DNA from: Nitrosopumilaceae archaeon
Lineage (GTDB): Archaea; Thermoproteota; Nitrososphaeria; Nitrososphaerales; Nitrosopumilaceae
DNA length: 64,000 bases
Assembly: GCA_035631875.1 (NCBI GenBank)
Contig: DASQHX010000009.1
Coordinates: 66,691 to 130,690, forward strand
Direction: 5' to 3'
A program made the translations under genes and the position numbers. The notes under the pieces are model-generated. The model ran no database searches. It was not told where the DNA came from and saw only the letters and a program-made list of their open reading frames with translations. Positions 44,101-52,302 of the stretch are shown here, in pieces. The first letter of the stretch is position 1. Each line of letters opens with the position of its first letter.

Positions 44101-44268
44101 CACTTCTACAACCATAGCTCCTGAGAAATGATTCTCAAACGCACTATTTTCTGCAGATATAAACAGATCTGGATGATCAGAATAAGCATGTACTACATTA
44201 ATTACCGATAGCGGAGTGGTCATAAGAAATACTATGAGAGTAAAAGCCATTATCGTACGCAGGTTCAT
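41182..44268 (-). CDS. Large secreted S-layer-like protein
   Basis: This 1028-residue exported protein has a signal peptide (FTLIVFLMTTPLSVINVVHA) and a mature start YSDHPDLFISAENSAFENHFSG. It is Asn/Ser/Thr rich, has almost only beta-type sequence, many NxS/T sites and no catalytic motif. A Pro/Ser/Thr/Gln linker (about residues 905-930) precedes a C-terminal Ig-like domain ending YSVEVISK. There is no C-terminal membrane helix or PEFG tail, unlike the array at 28-33 kb. The composition and recurring oxygen-rich Asp/Asn loops (DPDLNTDPNAIQTYTT) resemble thaumarchaeal S-layer proteins, but whether it is the main lattice protein cannot be told. Confidence 0.72.
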   Translation of the reverse strand: MNLRTIMAFTLIVFLMTTPLSVINVVHAYSDHPDLFISAENSAFENHFSGAMVVEVVVRDSSISPVDQQLGEPTVTLNGSPLRMVQGSSGAWYAFFANVDKAKQADQISLPGTAGQNLDFGVFCDRSTDPSVLGVSFSQTDGVAIPNNGITGATQGTASFTACTGVLGPPTDQMSVIRNPPGLNMNSGVKTGQIGINPNAWPLVQLFTFSNNVTIEYDKAGGSETVNLTYDDMTDISSKLDRTNYPQGSDVFATINDMQLNEDPTAINSWTFNVNSPEATFYQAFPESGSVPSPAGLVNLYPNLSSLGFKDNGHVEMNLGAVAQLKTNQLQTTTSITSGATYNKLVTFVETAPNSGIFESSYASTSAIGILNNAPRGQSASISYNSQSTSILSGTANADLSLGTPPNVQLNSNQKPTLSLVAPSGQFNPGQKAIITLVDSNQNLNGAIVERLDDFRSSAILPTLKLGNPVTLNSASNVQFYPSSAGFAGGISVPSNVPDSNSARLIIDTTSSPSGPFKKIILNLGITEQTLKSLFIDTSQPNSGGTNWINYDLRSFQLQLGINSFSDTSMTLYFGALGNNPVQILTPGSISSRNGLVQISDANVAAINAISSSSPVFLEINFDTSGSPSNGGTISSGTEPIVFDLFSFGNQNNQKINNAIYRAELQETSANSSIFTGTLEYAITNQLNQYDPNLIKSLRTFGQDIKFLVNDQLTDNNAVHLSISGVSASGGNNISSLQSGIQTHTGIVTLDSQSYGLGRPVTITLNDPDLNTDPNAIQTYTTVNDPNSPADDTVGDSSGNILLEVWIKGFRFHHCTVGGVFHGGLASTGFALTETGPGTGIFKGSFGMPTQICSEDGTALISPIGGSVQVWYHDFRDALGRSIIVGLSPSPPTQSYPISTPSSTTQQTQTTSSTISINPQMTDNYDRPLLEKPTVGTNLNFVTQISNNDNLLTKGYSYIVQIKDENDRVVYINLVNGYVDPASTKTAELSWTPNSVGKYTVEIFVWDKNGVALPLTQKTTYSVEVISK

Positions 44269-44424
44269 TCTATAATTACATGAACTGCAGAACTTGCAAA
44301 TATTGTTGTCGAATGATTTGTACTTTATTTAGAAAAATTACTCCATATTCCAACTTAAAATTTTTTATATTTTTAATTCATCTACAATCCCAAGTTTTAA
44401 CTAGGGTTATCTTCAACTTTCGCT
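44269..44424. other. Divergent intergenic region
   Basis: 156 bases separate the S-layer-like gene and the small membrane protein gene. They hold GTTTTAACTA at 44394-44403, about 27 bases before the GTG start at 44425, probably its TATA box. A CTTTATTTAG at 44322-44331 could serve the reverse gene with a leader of about 30 bases. Confidence 0.4.
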
Positions 44425-44934
44425 GTGAAAAAATTCAAGATAGTTATTATAATCAGCGCAGTTTTGGTAATTATCGGAATTGCACTTACATTTTATGAAT
44501 CTCAATTAATAAACGGAAGTGTTATAAATCAGCAACAAAATCTTTTGCCTGGTGCATCAATGACCCTAACAAAAGATCTTGATCCATCAAAGAATCAAAA
44601 CGGTGTTTATTCTATTCAAATTACAGATTTTCAAAAAGAAGACAATATCAAAGTAAGTATTCTTAGTCCTGTAGGCGAGACAGTCATATCAAAGTCAATA
44701 ACAAAAAGCCAGATCCAAGAAAATTTTATCATTTCTACTAGTGGAACATACAAAATACAAATTGAAAATCAAGGATCGCGAGAAATCCAAATTTTGGCAG
44801 TAATAGGAAATTATCCACAAAACATAGCACTAATAGACATGTGTAGTTTTATTCTGCTTATAACAGGACTAAGCGGACTTGCAATAGGAATAATGTATCT
44901 TGTTAAGAATCGCGGTAAAACCAATATCAATTAA
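44425..44934 (+). CDS. Small membrane-anchored protein with extracytoplasmic beta domain
   Basis: This 169-residue protein has a membrane helix near the N-terminus (IVIIISAVLVIIGIALTFY), an exposed beta-type domain of about 90 residues (VYSIQITDFQKEDNIKVSIL, SGTYKIQIENQG) and a second helix (about 140-160) followed by basic residues. No family is recognised. The start is GTG 44425, placed by the TATA spacing. It is convergent with the wHTH-VWA-MoxR genes (8-base overlap). Proteins of this shape often flank MoxR/VWA clusters, but that link is only positional. Confidence 0.72.
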   Translation: MKKFKIVIIISAVLVIIGIALTFYESQLINGSVINQQQNLLPGASMTLTKDLDPSKNQNGVYSIQITDFQKEDNIKVSILSPVGETVISKSITKSQIQENFIISTSGTYKIQIENQGSREIQILAVIGNYPQNIALIDMCSFILLITGLSGLAIGIMYLVKNRGKTNIN

Positions 44935-45247
44935 GATATTGATCAAGTTCAGTTAAACCGTCAACAACCCCTGAAAAATTCTCATCCATCTCCATAATAT
45001 CATTTAGTTTTTCCTTATCAACAGTGTAAATGGCTTTATTTTCTATCAGATCTAGTTTAACAAAACCACATTGTATTACATATGCTAATCTTTCTTTTAT
45101 TTCCGTGTCAGATATCTGCAATTTTTCCACAAGATAGGAAGAGTCTTTACTTCCATCTTCAAGTTCTGACAATATTATAGAAACGTCTGGATCTACTAAA
45201 ATTTCTAACATTTTTTGTTTGTCATAATTTTTATCCATTTTTACCAT
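44927..45247 (-). CDS. Winged-helix-like small protein
   Basis: This 106-residue protein resembles an ArsR-type winged helix (MLEILVDPDVSIILSELEDGSKDSSYLVEKLQISDTEIKERLAYVIQCGFVKL). A short wing-like YTVDKEKL segment and an acidic C-terminus (MEMDENFSGVVDGLTELDQYL) follow. It overlaps the end of the VWA gene by seven bases and is the last gene of the MoxR-VWA unit. It is probably a DNA-binding regulator or an adaptor; no target can be named. Confidence 0.7.
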   Translation of the reverse strand: MVKMDKNYDKQKMLEILVDPDVSIILSELEDGSKDSSYLVEKLQISDTEIKERLAYVIQCGFVKLDLIENKAIYTVDKEKLNDIMEMDENFSGVVDGLTELDQYLN

Positions 45248-46608
45248 GCCTGTTTTGAACTTAATATTTTCTTCTTGTTTGAAATGAAATCGGTAATCAA
45301 TATCTTATCAATATTCTCAGGGTTTATGTAATATGCCCTTCCTTTAAGCTGCCTTTCCAATCCTTCCACATAACTCAAAAGTTCAACTTCCTCACTTACC
45401 ATAATAGTATCAATTTCAATTCCTTCACGCTTACATTTTTTTGCCTCAAAGAGAGTTTTGGCATCTATTACTGGATCAACCTGTCTATATCGGTAACAGA
45501 GATACACCATCTCTCCACCCGTATCCAATTTTATATCGCGTTCATTTTGTAATTTCAAAAGTGTGGCTTCATCAGGTTTGTAAAAGTGAGAGTATGGCTT
45601 GTCAGAAAGTATATCCTTTTTTTGAGATTCATTATCAATAAAACTAGCACTTGGTTGACCATCAGTTATCATTACTATTCTTTTATTTTGAGAACCGTCA
45701 CGTTTTAAAATTTTTAATGATAGTCTAAATGCTGCCTGATAATTGGTATAATGTAAAAAATTATCATTTGCATCATATGTTTTCAGGTATGGAATGTCAT
45801 AAGGATCTATTTCTGATGCAAGAGAACCAAAACCAACCACGTAAATAGAATCATTAGGAAAAAATTTTTTATTTAAAACATACAAAGTCCAAAGTGCTTT
45901 TTTTGCAGCTTCTATCCTGCTTCCTTCTCCTGAACTAACAGAATATTTCATGGTGGAACTGAGATCAATACAATACACAACAGCAACTTTGGTCTCTTCA
46001 ATTGTCTCAAATTCTTCAAAGTCATCAATATTTAGAGAGATTGGAAATTTGATTTCTGAAGATTTTTTAATTCTTTGAATCGAATTTAGTATAGTTTGTG
46101 GAACGTTAAGATTTCTCACATCATCACCAAGTTCTAGTTTTTTTGTAGTGTCCATGATGACACTTCCTGCACCAGCATTTTTTGTTTCATGAAATCCAAA
46201 TCCTCCTTCACTTATTGACTTCATTACATCATGTAGTAGTTTTCCTCCGATCTCAAAAAATGCCTTGTTTGTCAGCCATTTTTTTTCATCCTTGAGATAG
46301 CCAATTTTTTTCAAGTACTTTGTGATTGGCTCACCTGTTCCTTGAATGTCTGTTTCTTTTTCTTCCTGATTTTGTTGCATTTCTGATTTTTCGTTAGATT
46401 GTTGAATAATTCCCTCTAAGATACGATCGAGTTCTTGAACATTAGGTGTTTTTTCTTTTAGAGCTTGTTTTGCCATTGTCTGGAGGATTTTTTGTAGTGT
46501 GTTGTTTGACACCTCAGTATTTGATGTTTTTTTGTCGTTTTCTTGGTTTAAAAAATAGACAAAATTTTTGGATCTAGGCTGCAACAAATACAGCCTCTTT
46601 TTTGTCAA
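45241..46608 (-). CDS. VWA-domain protein, partner of MoxR ATPase
   Basis: This 455-residue soluble protein has an N-terminal region of about 200 residues (Gln/Glu-rich, partly coiled) and a C-terminal von Willebrand A domain starting at about 208. The MIDAS motif is DLSST (215-219), with Thr in place of the usual last Ser, and the later metal Asp lies in VMITDGQPS. The layout resembles the BchD/CobT/YehP group of VWA partners of MoxR ATPases, which use metal-ion-linked complexes to remodel or insert cofactors. Starts are TTG 46608, 46587 or 46584; all overlap the MoxR end, so the true one is uncertain. Confidence 0.82.
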   Translation of the reverse strand: MTKKRLYLLQPRSKNFVYFLNQENDKKTSNTEVSNNTLQKILQTMAKQALKEKTPNVQELDRILEGIIQQSNEKSEMQQNQEEKETDIQGTGEPITKYLKKIGYLKDEKKWLTNKAFFEIGGKLLHDVMKSISEGGFGFHETKNAGAGSVIMDTTKKLELGDDVRNLNVPQTILNSIQRIKKSSEIKFPISLNIDDFEEFETIEETKVAVVYCIDLSSTMKYSVSSGEGSRIEAAKKALWTLYVLNKKFFPNDSIYVVGFGSLASEIDPYDIPYLKTYDANDNFLHYTNYQAAFRLSLKILKRDGSQNKRIVMITDGQPSASFIDNESQKKDILSDKPYSHFYKPDEATLLKLQNERDIKLDTGGEMVYLCYRYRQVDPVIDAKTLFEAKKCKREGIEIDTIMVSEEVELLSYVEGLERQLKGRAYYINPENIDKILITDFISNKKKILSSKQAW

Positions 46609-48208
46609 GAATTTTTGGATCTATGGCACATAGTCCTTCTAGTATCAACTCTGTTATCGCAGCTCTTAGTTCACTTTTTGCACTATCAGATATGGAGAGA
46701 TATTCAGATCTTATATTATGTTTCTGTGTTTTTTTCTCAAATTCTTTTTGTTCATCGGATATTTTTTCATATATTGTTCCAATCAAAGATCTCATAGTTT
46801 CAAAATTCTTTAGTTGGTTTTCATACGAAGTTTGCATACTATTTGCGCCTAGGATCTTTTGAGAAACTTGAAATGTCTTGCCCACAAATTCTTGTTTAAT
46901 CCGCTCCAGTATGGAGAGATCAGTTCCTTTTACATATTCAAGTGAAGTCTCTTTGAGTGCGATTGTAATTAAATTGTTGAGTACTTTTTCTCTATTTGTA
47001 ATGGTGTCATCCATTTCTGCAAGCTCAAATTTTGTAGCTTGACTGATACAAAATATGTCAGAAGGTCGTGGAATTGCAAGAACTTTGTGCGATACGGCTC
47101 GTGCTCGTTCAGATTCACCAACTAAAAGCTCAAGGCTATGTACTCCCATGCGTACACTAACTCCCTTGTCTTGATTTACTTCATTACTTATACGTGCATC
47201 TTGAATTATTTTTGCTAAAATTCTTAACATGAAAATTGGAATGAATGATTTTGAGATTTTTGCTTCTTGTATTATGATTAACATTTCATCATCTATTAAT
47301 TTTGGATAGTGAGTGTGAATGTGGCTTTTTAGTCGGTCATAAAGAGGCTCTATTATCTTACCAGAATGTGTATAGTCAATAGGGTTTGCAGTTGCAAAAA
47401 AGACAGTTTTTGGTTCAAATATAACAGGATAAGCTCCAGTTGTAAACCGGCCTTCCTGAAGAACAGAAAGTAGTGCAACTTGCTTTCTTGTATCAAGTAC
47501 AGGTAATTCATCTATGCAAAAGAGACCATGCTTTGCTTGCATCAACTGACCTGGCGAATATGATTCAATTTTATACATCTCGGTTCCTTTTTTTGTAATT
47601 TTAATTGCGTCTATCTGTCCAACAAGATCTTTTACCGATATATCTGGTGTAGCAAGTACATACTTGTATCTGTCCTTGCCTTCAACCCATTCAATTTTTG
47701 TATCAAGTTTGTTGTTACGAATTTTTTCCATACTTTCAGAATCCATGTAAAATTTTGGAACTGATGTTGTGTTTTCTTTATCTTCTAATAATGAAATCAT
47801 CTCGTCTTGTGGCAGATCCATTGGAGAATCATTTGTTATACTTCCCTTGATAACCGGTATTGGCGACAAAAGATTCTTGGAAATGGTGTTAGCAATCTTT
47901 GTTTTTGCTTGGCCAATTTGTCCAACTAGCATCACATCATGACACGCCAAGATTGCTCTATCTAGTGCAGGAATTACATCATCTTCAAATCCAATAATTT
48001 CCGGATATTTGGTCTCATTTGTCAGCATTTTTGAAATTAGGTTTTGTCGAAGTTGTTCTTTAGCTCCAATTATTTTGTAGTTAATTTCTAAAAGATCACC
48101 TAGAGTCTTGATTTGTTTGTAATCTTCAGGGAGACCTGCCATTACTTCAGTATATTTTGGAGTTGAAGAATAGCTTCGTCTTACAAGATTTTCAAATTCC
48201 TGCGCCAA
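46574..48208 (-). CDS. MoxR-family AAA+ ATPase
   Basis: This 544-residue ATPase has Walker A GQIGQAKT (96-103), Walker B FCIDEL (230-235), sensor-1 region TANPIDY and Arg-finger-type LYDRLKSH. A helical C-terminal part of about 150 residues follows the core, so it is longer than typical MoxR proteins (about 330). Together with the VWA gene it forms a chelatase-like pair (compare BchI/BchD, CbbQ/CbbO). The role here, for example activating a metal enzyme, is an inference. It is divergent from rps13 over about 80 bases. Confidence 0.86.
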   Translation of the reverse strand: MAQEFENLVRRSYSSTPKYTEVMAGLPEDYKQIKTLGDLLEINYKIIGAKEQLRQNLISKMLTNETKYPEIIGFEDDVIPALDRAILACHDVMLVGQIGQAKTKIANTISKNLLSPIPVIKGSITNDSPMDLPQDEMISLLEDKENTTSVPKFYMDSESMEKIRNNKLDTKIEWVEGKDRYKYVLATPDISVKDLVGQIDAIKITKKGTEMYKIESYSPGQLMQAKHGLFCIDELPVLDTRKQVALLSVLQEGRFTTGAYPVIFEPKTVFFATANPIDYTHSGKIIEPLYDRLKSHIHTHYPKLIDDEMLIIIQEAKISKSFIPIFMLRILAKIIQDARISNEVNQDKGVSVRMGVHSLELLVGESERARAVSHKVLAIPRPSDIFCISQATKFELAEMDDTITNREKVLNNLITIALKETSLEYVKGTDLSILERIKQEFVGKTFQVSQKILGANSMQTSYENQLKNFETMRSLIGTIYEKISDEQKEFEKKTQKHNIRSEYLSISDSAKSELRAAITELILEGLCAIDPKILDKKEAVFVAA

Positions 48209-48291
48209 TATGGTAAATTAGCCTAAATGCGATTTAAAGTATTGTTTGCTTTAGCATGGTTTTTATCGGGGTTTAGGAAATTTTGTTTTAC

Positions 48292-48894
48292 TTGTCTTCA
48301 CAAGAATACAGACACATTGTTAGGATTGCGGGGAAGGATGTTCCTGGAGCAAAAAAAATGATCATAGGGGTAAGTCAAGTAAGAGGAATAGGATACAATT
48401 TTGCCAAAGCAATCTTAGATGTTCTTAAGATAGACCAGAATAGCAATATTGGATTTCTCACTGAATCTCAAGTAGAGGAAATAGAAAAGGTAATGAAAAA
48501 TCCATCATCAATTAATGTACCTTCATGGTTTCTAAATAGACGAAAAGATATGGATTCTGGAGAAAACTTGCACTTGATTACTTCAGATATAGAATTTAAT
48601 GTTAGAAATGATATAGAGCGTGAAAAAAATACAAACAGTTGGAGAGGTTTTCGTCATACTTATGGATTAAAGGTTAGAGGTCAGAGGACACGTACTACCG
48701 GAAGAAAAGGTGGTGCAGTAGGAGTTCGTAAAGGAGGCAAGGTTCTTCCACCTGGTGCAGTTCCAGAAGGCGCAGCAGCTCCAGCAGAAGGTGCAGCAGC
48801 TCCAGCAGCTCCAGCAAAGGGTGGCGCAGCAGCTCCAGCAAAAGATTCGAAACCAGCAGCTGCAAAACCGGTGGAGAAGAAACCAACAAAATAG
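48292..48894 (+). CDS. rps13: 30S ribosomal protein S13 with Ala/Pro-rich C-terminal tail
   Basis: S13 contacts the head of the small subunit and the inter-subunit bridge. The first 150 residues match archaeal S13 ([48 protein letters not shown]). After [11 protein letters not shown] there is a low-complexity tail of about 45 residues made of Ala, Pro, Gly and Lys ([17 protein letters not shown]...). The open frame begins at TTG 48283; TTG 48292 gives the usual N-terminus (200 residues). rps4 follows nine bases after the stop. Confidence 0.93.
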   Translation: MSSQEYRHIVRIAGKDVPGAKKMIIGVSQVRGIGYNFAKAILDVLKIDQNSNIGFLTESQVEEIEKVMKNPSSINVPSWFLNRRKDMDSGENLHLITSDIEFNVRNDIEREKNTNSWRGFRHTYGLKVRGQRTRTTGRKGGAVGVRKGGKVLPPGAVPEGAAAPAEGAAAPAAPAKGGAAAPAKDSKPAAAKPVEKKPTK

Positions 48895-48903
48895 GTGATT
48901 TGA

Positions 48904-49440
48904 TTGGGAGATCCTAAAAATCCACGAAAAATTTGGAGAAAACCAAAACGTCCACTAAACTATGATTTACTGAATGAAGAGCTTTATGTATTAGGAACTT
49001 TTGGATTGAAGAATAAAAGAGAGCTCTGGAAAGCACACACAGAATTATCTAGAGTAAGAAAACAGGCAAGATCACTTTTAGCTCTAACTCAAGAAGTGAG
49101 AGAGAGAAAAGAACCAACATTAATGAAATCACTAGTGAGGGTTGGATTTGTAAGAGAAAACTCTACGCTTGATGACGTTTTAAATTTGAAAGTAACTGAT
49201 TTACTATCACGTAGATTACAAACAATGGTTCAGAAAAAGGGTTTGATAAAAAGTCCATATCAAGCAAGACAGGCAGTAGTACACGGTCATGTAATGATAG
49301 GAGATAGAGTAGTTACAATTCCTTCATATACTGTTAAAGTAGATGAAGAAAACGAAATTCATTTGGCTCCAGGTATAAACTATGGACAGCCAAAAAAACA
49401 GGAAGTCGAATCTGTTATCACAGAACAACCACAAGTGTAA
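48904..49440 (+). CDS. rps4: 30S ribosomal protein S4
   Basis: S4 is a primary 16S-binding protein. The 178-residue archaeal form has the S4 RNA-binding domain (residues about 100-160; SRRLQTMVQKKGLIKSPYQARQAVVHGHVMIG) and the typical N-terminus GDPKNPRKIWRKPKRP. The start is TTG 48904, nine bases after the S13 stop. In many archaea S11 and rpoD follow; here glmS does. Confidence 0.95.
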   Translation: MGDPKNPRKIWRKPKRPLNYDLLNEELYVLGTFGLKNKRELWKAHTELSRVRKQARSLLALTQEVRERKEPTLMKSLVRVGFVRENSTLDDVLNLKVTDLLSRRLQTMVQKKGLIKSPYQARQAVVHGHVMIGDRVVTIPSYTVKVDEENEIHLAPGINYGQPKKQEVESVITEQPQV

Positions 49441-49490
49441 GATATCTTACACGCAATTATTATTATCGAGAAAGTAAGTAAGATCATCAT

Positions 49491-51251
49491 ATGTGTTCAA
49501 TAATTGGTTATCTTGGAGACGGTTCTGCTGCACCCATACTGGTTAAAGGGCTAAAACGTATGGAGTATAGAGGATATGATAGTGTTGGTGTTGCCACAAT
49601 TTCAGGCAATCAGATTACTTTAAGAAAGGGTGTCGGAAAAGTTGCGGAAGTAAACAAAGCAGTAAATCTTGACATGCTTTCTGGTTCAGTTGGAATAGGC
49701 CATACAAGATGGGCAACACATGGAGGCGTAACTGAAACAAACGCACACCCACATCCATCTAGTACTGGTGAAGTTGCCATAGTGCATAATGGAATAATCG
49801 ATAATTTTGCAGAATTAAAAAAAGACTTGCAACAAAAAGGATATGTCTTTAAAAGTGAAACAGATAGTGAGGTCATTGCAAATCTTTTGCAACACAATTT
49901 TGATCAAACAAAAGATGTTAAAAAATCCATAATTCAGACAGTGTCATCCTTGAAAGGAAACTATGCCTTTGTTGTAGTATTTGAAGACGGTACACTTGCA
50001 GCAGCAAGATTTCATGAACCACTAATCATCGGTGTAGGAAAAAATGGTTATTTCATTTCAAGTGATGTTTTAGGATTTGTAGAGCATACTGATGAAGTAA
50101 TTTATCCAGATAACCGAGAGTTTGTCATCATCAATCTAAAAGGCATTCAATTTTTTGATTTTGATGGCAATCCAGTACAACATCAGATAACTAAAATTTC
50201 AAAAGAACTTGCTGATGTATACAAGGGCGATTATGCACACTTTACTCTCAAGGAAATTTCTGAGCAGCCAGATACAATACTAAAAGCAGGAGAATCCACC
50301 AGGGTGGAGCTTGATTTGACGACAGAATTTGTAAAACATGCAAAGAATCTTTACTTGACAGGAAGCGGTACAAGCTATAACGCAGCTCTTGTGGCAAAAC
50401 ATATTTTTTCAAAATATGCAAAAATAAAGATAGAGCCCATATTATCTAGCGAAGTGGCACATTCTCCAAACAATTTTGATCAACAATCAATTCTTATTGC
50501 ACTTTCTCAAAGTGGAGAAAGTGCCGATGTATTAGAAGCTGTAAAAATTGCTCAAAAAGAAGGAGCAAAAATCATATCTATTGTTAATATAATGACCTCG
50601 TCACTAGTACAATCAGCCTCTATTTCTATTGGCTTGAATTGTGGACCTGAAATTGGTGTTGCTGCGACTAAAAGTTTTACCGCACAACTTTCTATTTTAT
50701 ATAAAATCGCCGATAAATTATGTGGAGGTTGTATTGGATTAGATCTTGATAAGGTTTCCACATGTATAACAAAGATACTTTCAGATCACACAAAGATTCA
50801 GGATATTGCAAGAAATCTCAAAACTATTTCTGACATTTATGTACTAGGCAGAGGAATTCATTACGCAATTGCGTCAGAGGCATCACTAAAGCTAAAAGAG
50901 CTTACATATATACACGCAGAAGGTCTTCCGGGCGGAGAGTTAAAACACGGACCATTGGCGCTAATGGATTCTAACGTCTTTGTAATAATAATAAATCCTA
51001 ATGATTCCACTTATGTTGACACTTTAGCAAGTGCCCATCAAATAAAAGCCCGAGGTGCAAAAATAATCGGAATCTCTGACAAGCCAAATGATGTATACGA
51101 TTATTGGATAGAAATACCAGAAATTAATGAAGCGTTATTCCCGCTTATTGAGATAATTCCAATTCAACTCTTAGCATATTATGCCGCTCTTGAAAAGGAT
51201 ACAGATCCAGATTATCCAAGGAATTTAGCAAAGTCTGTTACTGTGAAATAA
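49491..51251 (+). CDS. glmS: Glutamine-fructose-6-phosphate aminotransferase (isomerizing)
   Basis: GlmS makes glucosamine-6-phosphate, the first step to amino sugars for glycoproteins. The N-terminal glutaminase domain starts with the catalytic Cys2 (MCSIIGYLGDG) and has GIGHTRWATHG. Two SIS domains carry LTGSGTSYNAALVA and ALSQSGESADVLEA, and the end KSVTVK is the usual C-terminus at the active site. Length 586 residues is normal. A run of ATTATTATT about 28 bases before the ATG may be the TATA box. It overlaps the convergent cobT-like gene by 14 bases. Confidence 0.96.
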   Translation: MCSIIGYLGDGSAAPILVKGLKRMEYRGYDSVGVATISGNQITLRKGVGKVAEVNKAVNLDMLSGSVGIGHTRWATHGGVTETNAHPHPSSTGEVAIVHNGIIDNFAELKKDLQQKGYVFKSETDSEVIANLLQHNFDQTKDVKKSIIQTVSSLKGNYAFVVVFEDGTLAAARFHEPLIIGVGKNGYFISSDVLGFVEHTDEVIYPDNREFVIINLKGIQFFDFDGNPVQHQITKISKELADVYKGDYAHFTLKEISEQPDTILKAGESTRVELDLTTEFVKHAKNLYLTGSGTSYNAALVAKHIFSKYAKIKIEPILSSEVAHSPNNFDQQSILIALSQSGESADVLEAVKIAQKEGAKIISIVNIMTSSLVQSASISIGLNCGPEIGVAATKSFTAQLSILYKIADKLCGGCIGLDLDKVSTCITKILSDHTKIQDIARNLKTISDIYVLGRGIHYAIASEASLKLKELTYIHAEGLPGGELKHGPLALMDSNVFVIIINPNDSTYVDTLASAHQIKARGAKIIGISDKPNDVYDYWIEIPEINEALFPLIEIIPIQLLAYYAALEKDTDPDYPRNLAKSVTVK

Positions 51252-52299
51252 CTCTATTGTATTCTCTTTCTGTTAATAAAAGTAATTTTTCTGATCCTAT
51301 ACCAGTTTTTAACATGCATGCAATTGATGCACCGCCAGCACCAGCGCCTTCCTTTACAAATCCTTCTGCATAAGATCTCAGTCCAGAAATTTTTGACTCG
51401 CCTAATTTTAGTTTTGCAACAAGTATTGGAATGTCAGAGATTTGTTTTATTAATTCCACAAGGTTTGCCATATTATCATTTATGATGTATGAGGTAGTTC
51501 CAAGCGCAGTATTTGTTTCATTAAAACCAAGATGTTTTGCAAATGCTAGAACTGCTGCCATTTGTGTACCTCCTGCCAAAATTACATTTGTAGATTCTGA
51601 GGCTGTACCAAGTATTCCTGCAACGGTAGGAATCATTGGATCCCCTAATTGTGAAATAATGTCGTAAGGATCTTTCGATTCCAGTCTTTTTAATGCAGAT
51701 TGTACCGTTTGTTTTTTTAACATGACAGGATTCTCCGGCATGCTACTACTTACTGTAGCCTGTATGCCAAATCCAGTCATTACAGCAAGAGCTGTTGTAG
51801 TGCCTCCAGGAATACTTTCACCGATTATTAGACAGTCTGTTGAAGAACCAAGAGACCTTCCTACAATTCTTCCATATTCAACAGCTTTTTTGACAGAATC
51901 TTGATTAAGGCCTGGTTCATGTGCAATATTTTTTCCTGGCTCTAAGCCGATCTCTAAACATGGTAGTTTTGGAATAACCCTGCTTCCGGCATTGACAACA
52001 AAGCTTGGGACGCTTGCAGCTTCTAGTGCAGTTTTAGTAAGTAGAGCTGGAGTTGGTTTTCCATCAGGAGTCATAGGTATTACATCAATTGATTTACAAT
52101 ATCCATAATGAAGAAACTCTGCATCAGCAGCTGCAGTAAACTTTAGCAGATCAGGGTTTGCTCCAGCAACAGTAATGCCAGGTATCTCGCAAGTGGCAGT
52201 ATATGAAATCACTAATGAGAATACAAATTTTTTATTTTCAACTTTTTTTACAAAATCAACTCCTCTTTGCGTGTTTCCTAAAATTTCTATATCTTGCAA
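51238..52299 (-). CDS. cobT: Archaeal CobT-like nicotinate-nucleotide phosphoribosyltransferase (UPF0284)
   Basis: This 353-residue protein belongs to the archaeal homologues of CobT, which activate 5,6-dimethylbenzimidazole or another base for the lower cobamide ligand. Typical are EIPGITVAGANPDLLKFTAAADAEFL, the GESIPGGTTTALAV glycine loop and GGTQMAAVLAF. Thaumarchaea make cobalamin, so it probably attaches the lower ligand, but activity of this archaeal subgroup is less well proven than for bacterial CobT. TTG 52299 follows the MBL gene stop by three bases. Confidence 0.85.
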   Translation of the reverse strand: MQDIEILGNTQRGVDFVKKVENKKFVFSLVISYTATCEIPGITVAGANPDLLKFTAAADAEFLHYGYCKSIDVIPMTPDGKPTPALLTKTALEAASVPSFVVNAGSRVIPKLPCLEIGLEPGKNIAHEPGLNQDSVKKAVEYGRIVGRSLGSSTDCLIIGESIPGGTTTALAVMTGFGIQATVSSSMPENPVMLKKQTVQSALKRLESKDPYDIISQLGDPMIPTVAGILGTASESTNVILAGGTQMAAVLAFAKHLGFNETNTALGTTSYIINDNMANLVELIKQISDIPILVAKLKLGESKISGLRSYAEGFVKEGAGAGGASIACMLKTGIGSEKLLLLTEREYNRVISQ

Positions 52300-52302
52300 T
52301 TT

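Noticed and set aside
44280-44498. Forward open frame of about 72 codons between the S-layer-like gene and the membrane protein
   Set aside because: Overlaps the promoter and start of the next gene in another frame; sequence is Cys/Phe/Tyr-rich and unlike a protein.
46574-46608. MoxR end and VWA start overlap of 35 bases, considered a fusion or frameshift
   Set aside because: Both chains have complete domains and in-frame TTG starts exist with smaller overlap, so a normal coupled pair is simpler.
48695-48889. Reverse-strand open frame opposite the S13 tail, rich in Leu
   Set aside because: It is only the complement of the Ala/Pro-rich coding repeat; no start signal or family match.
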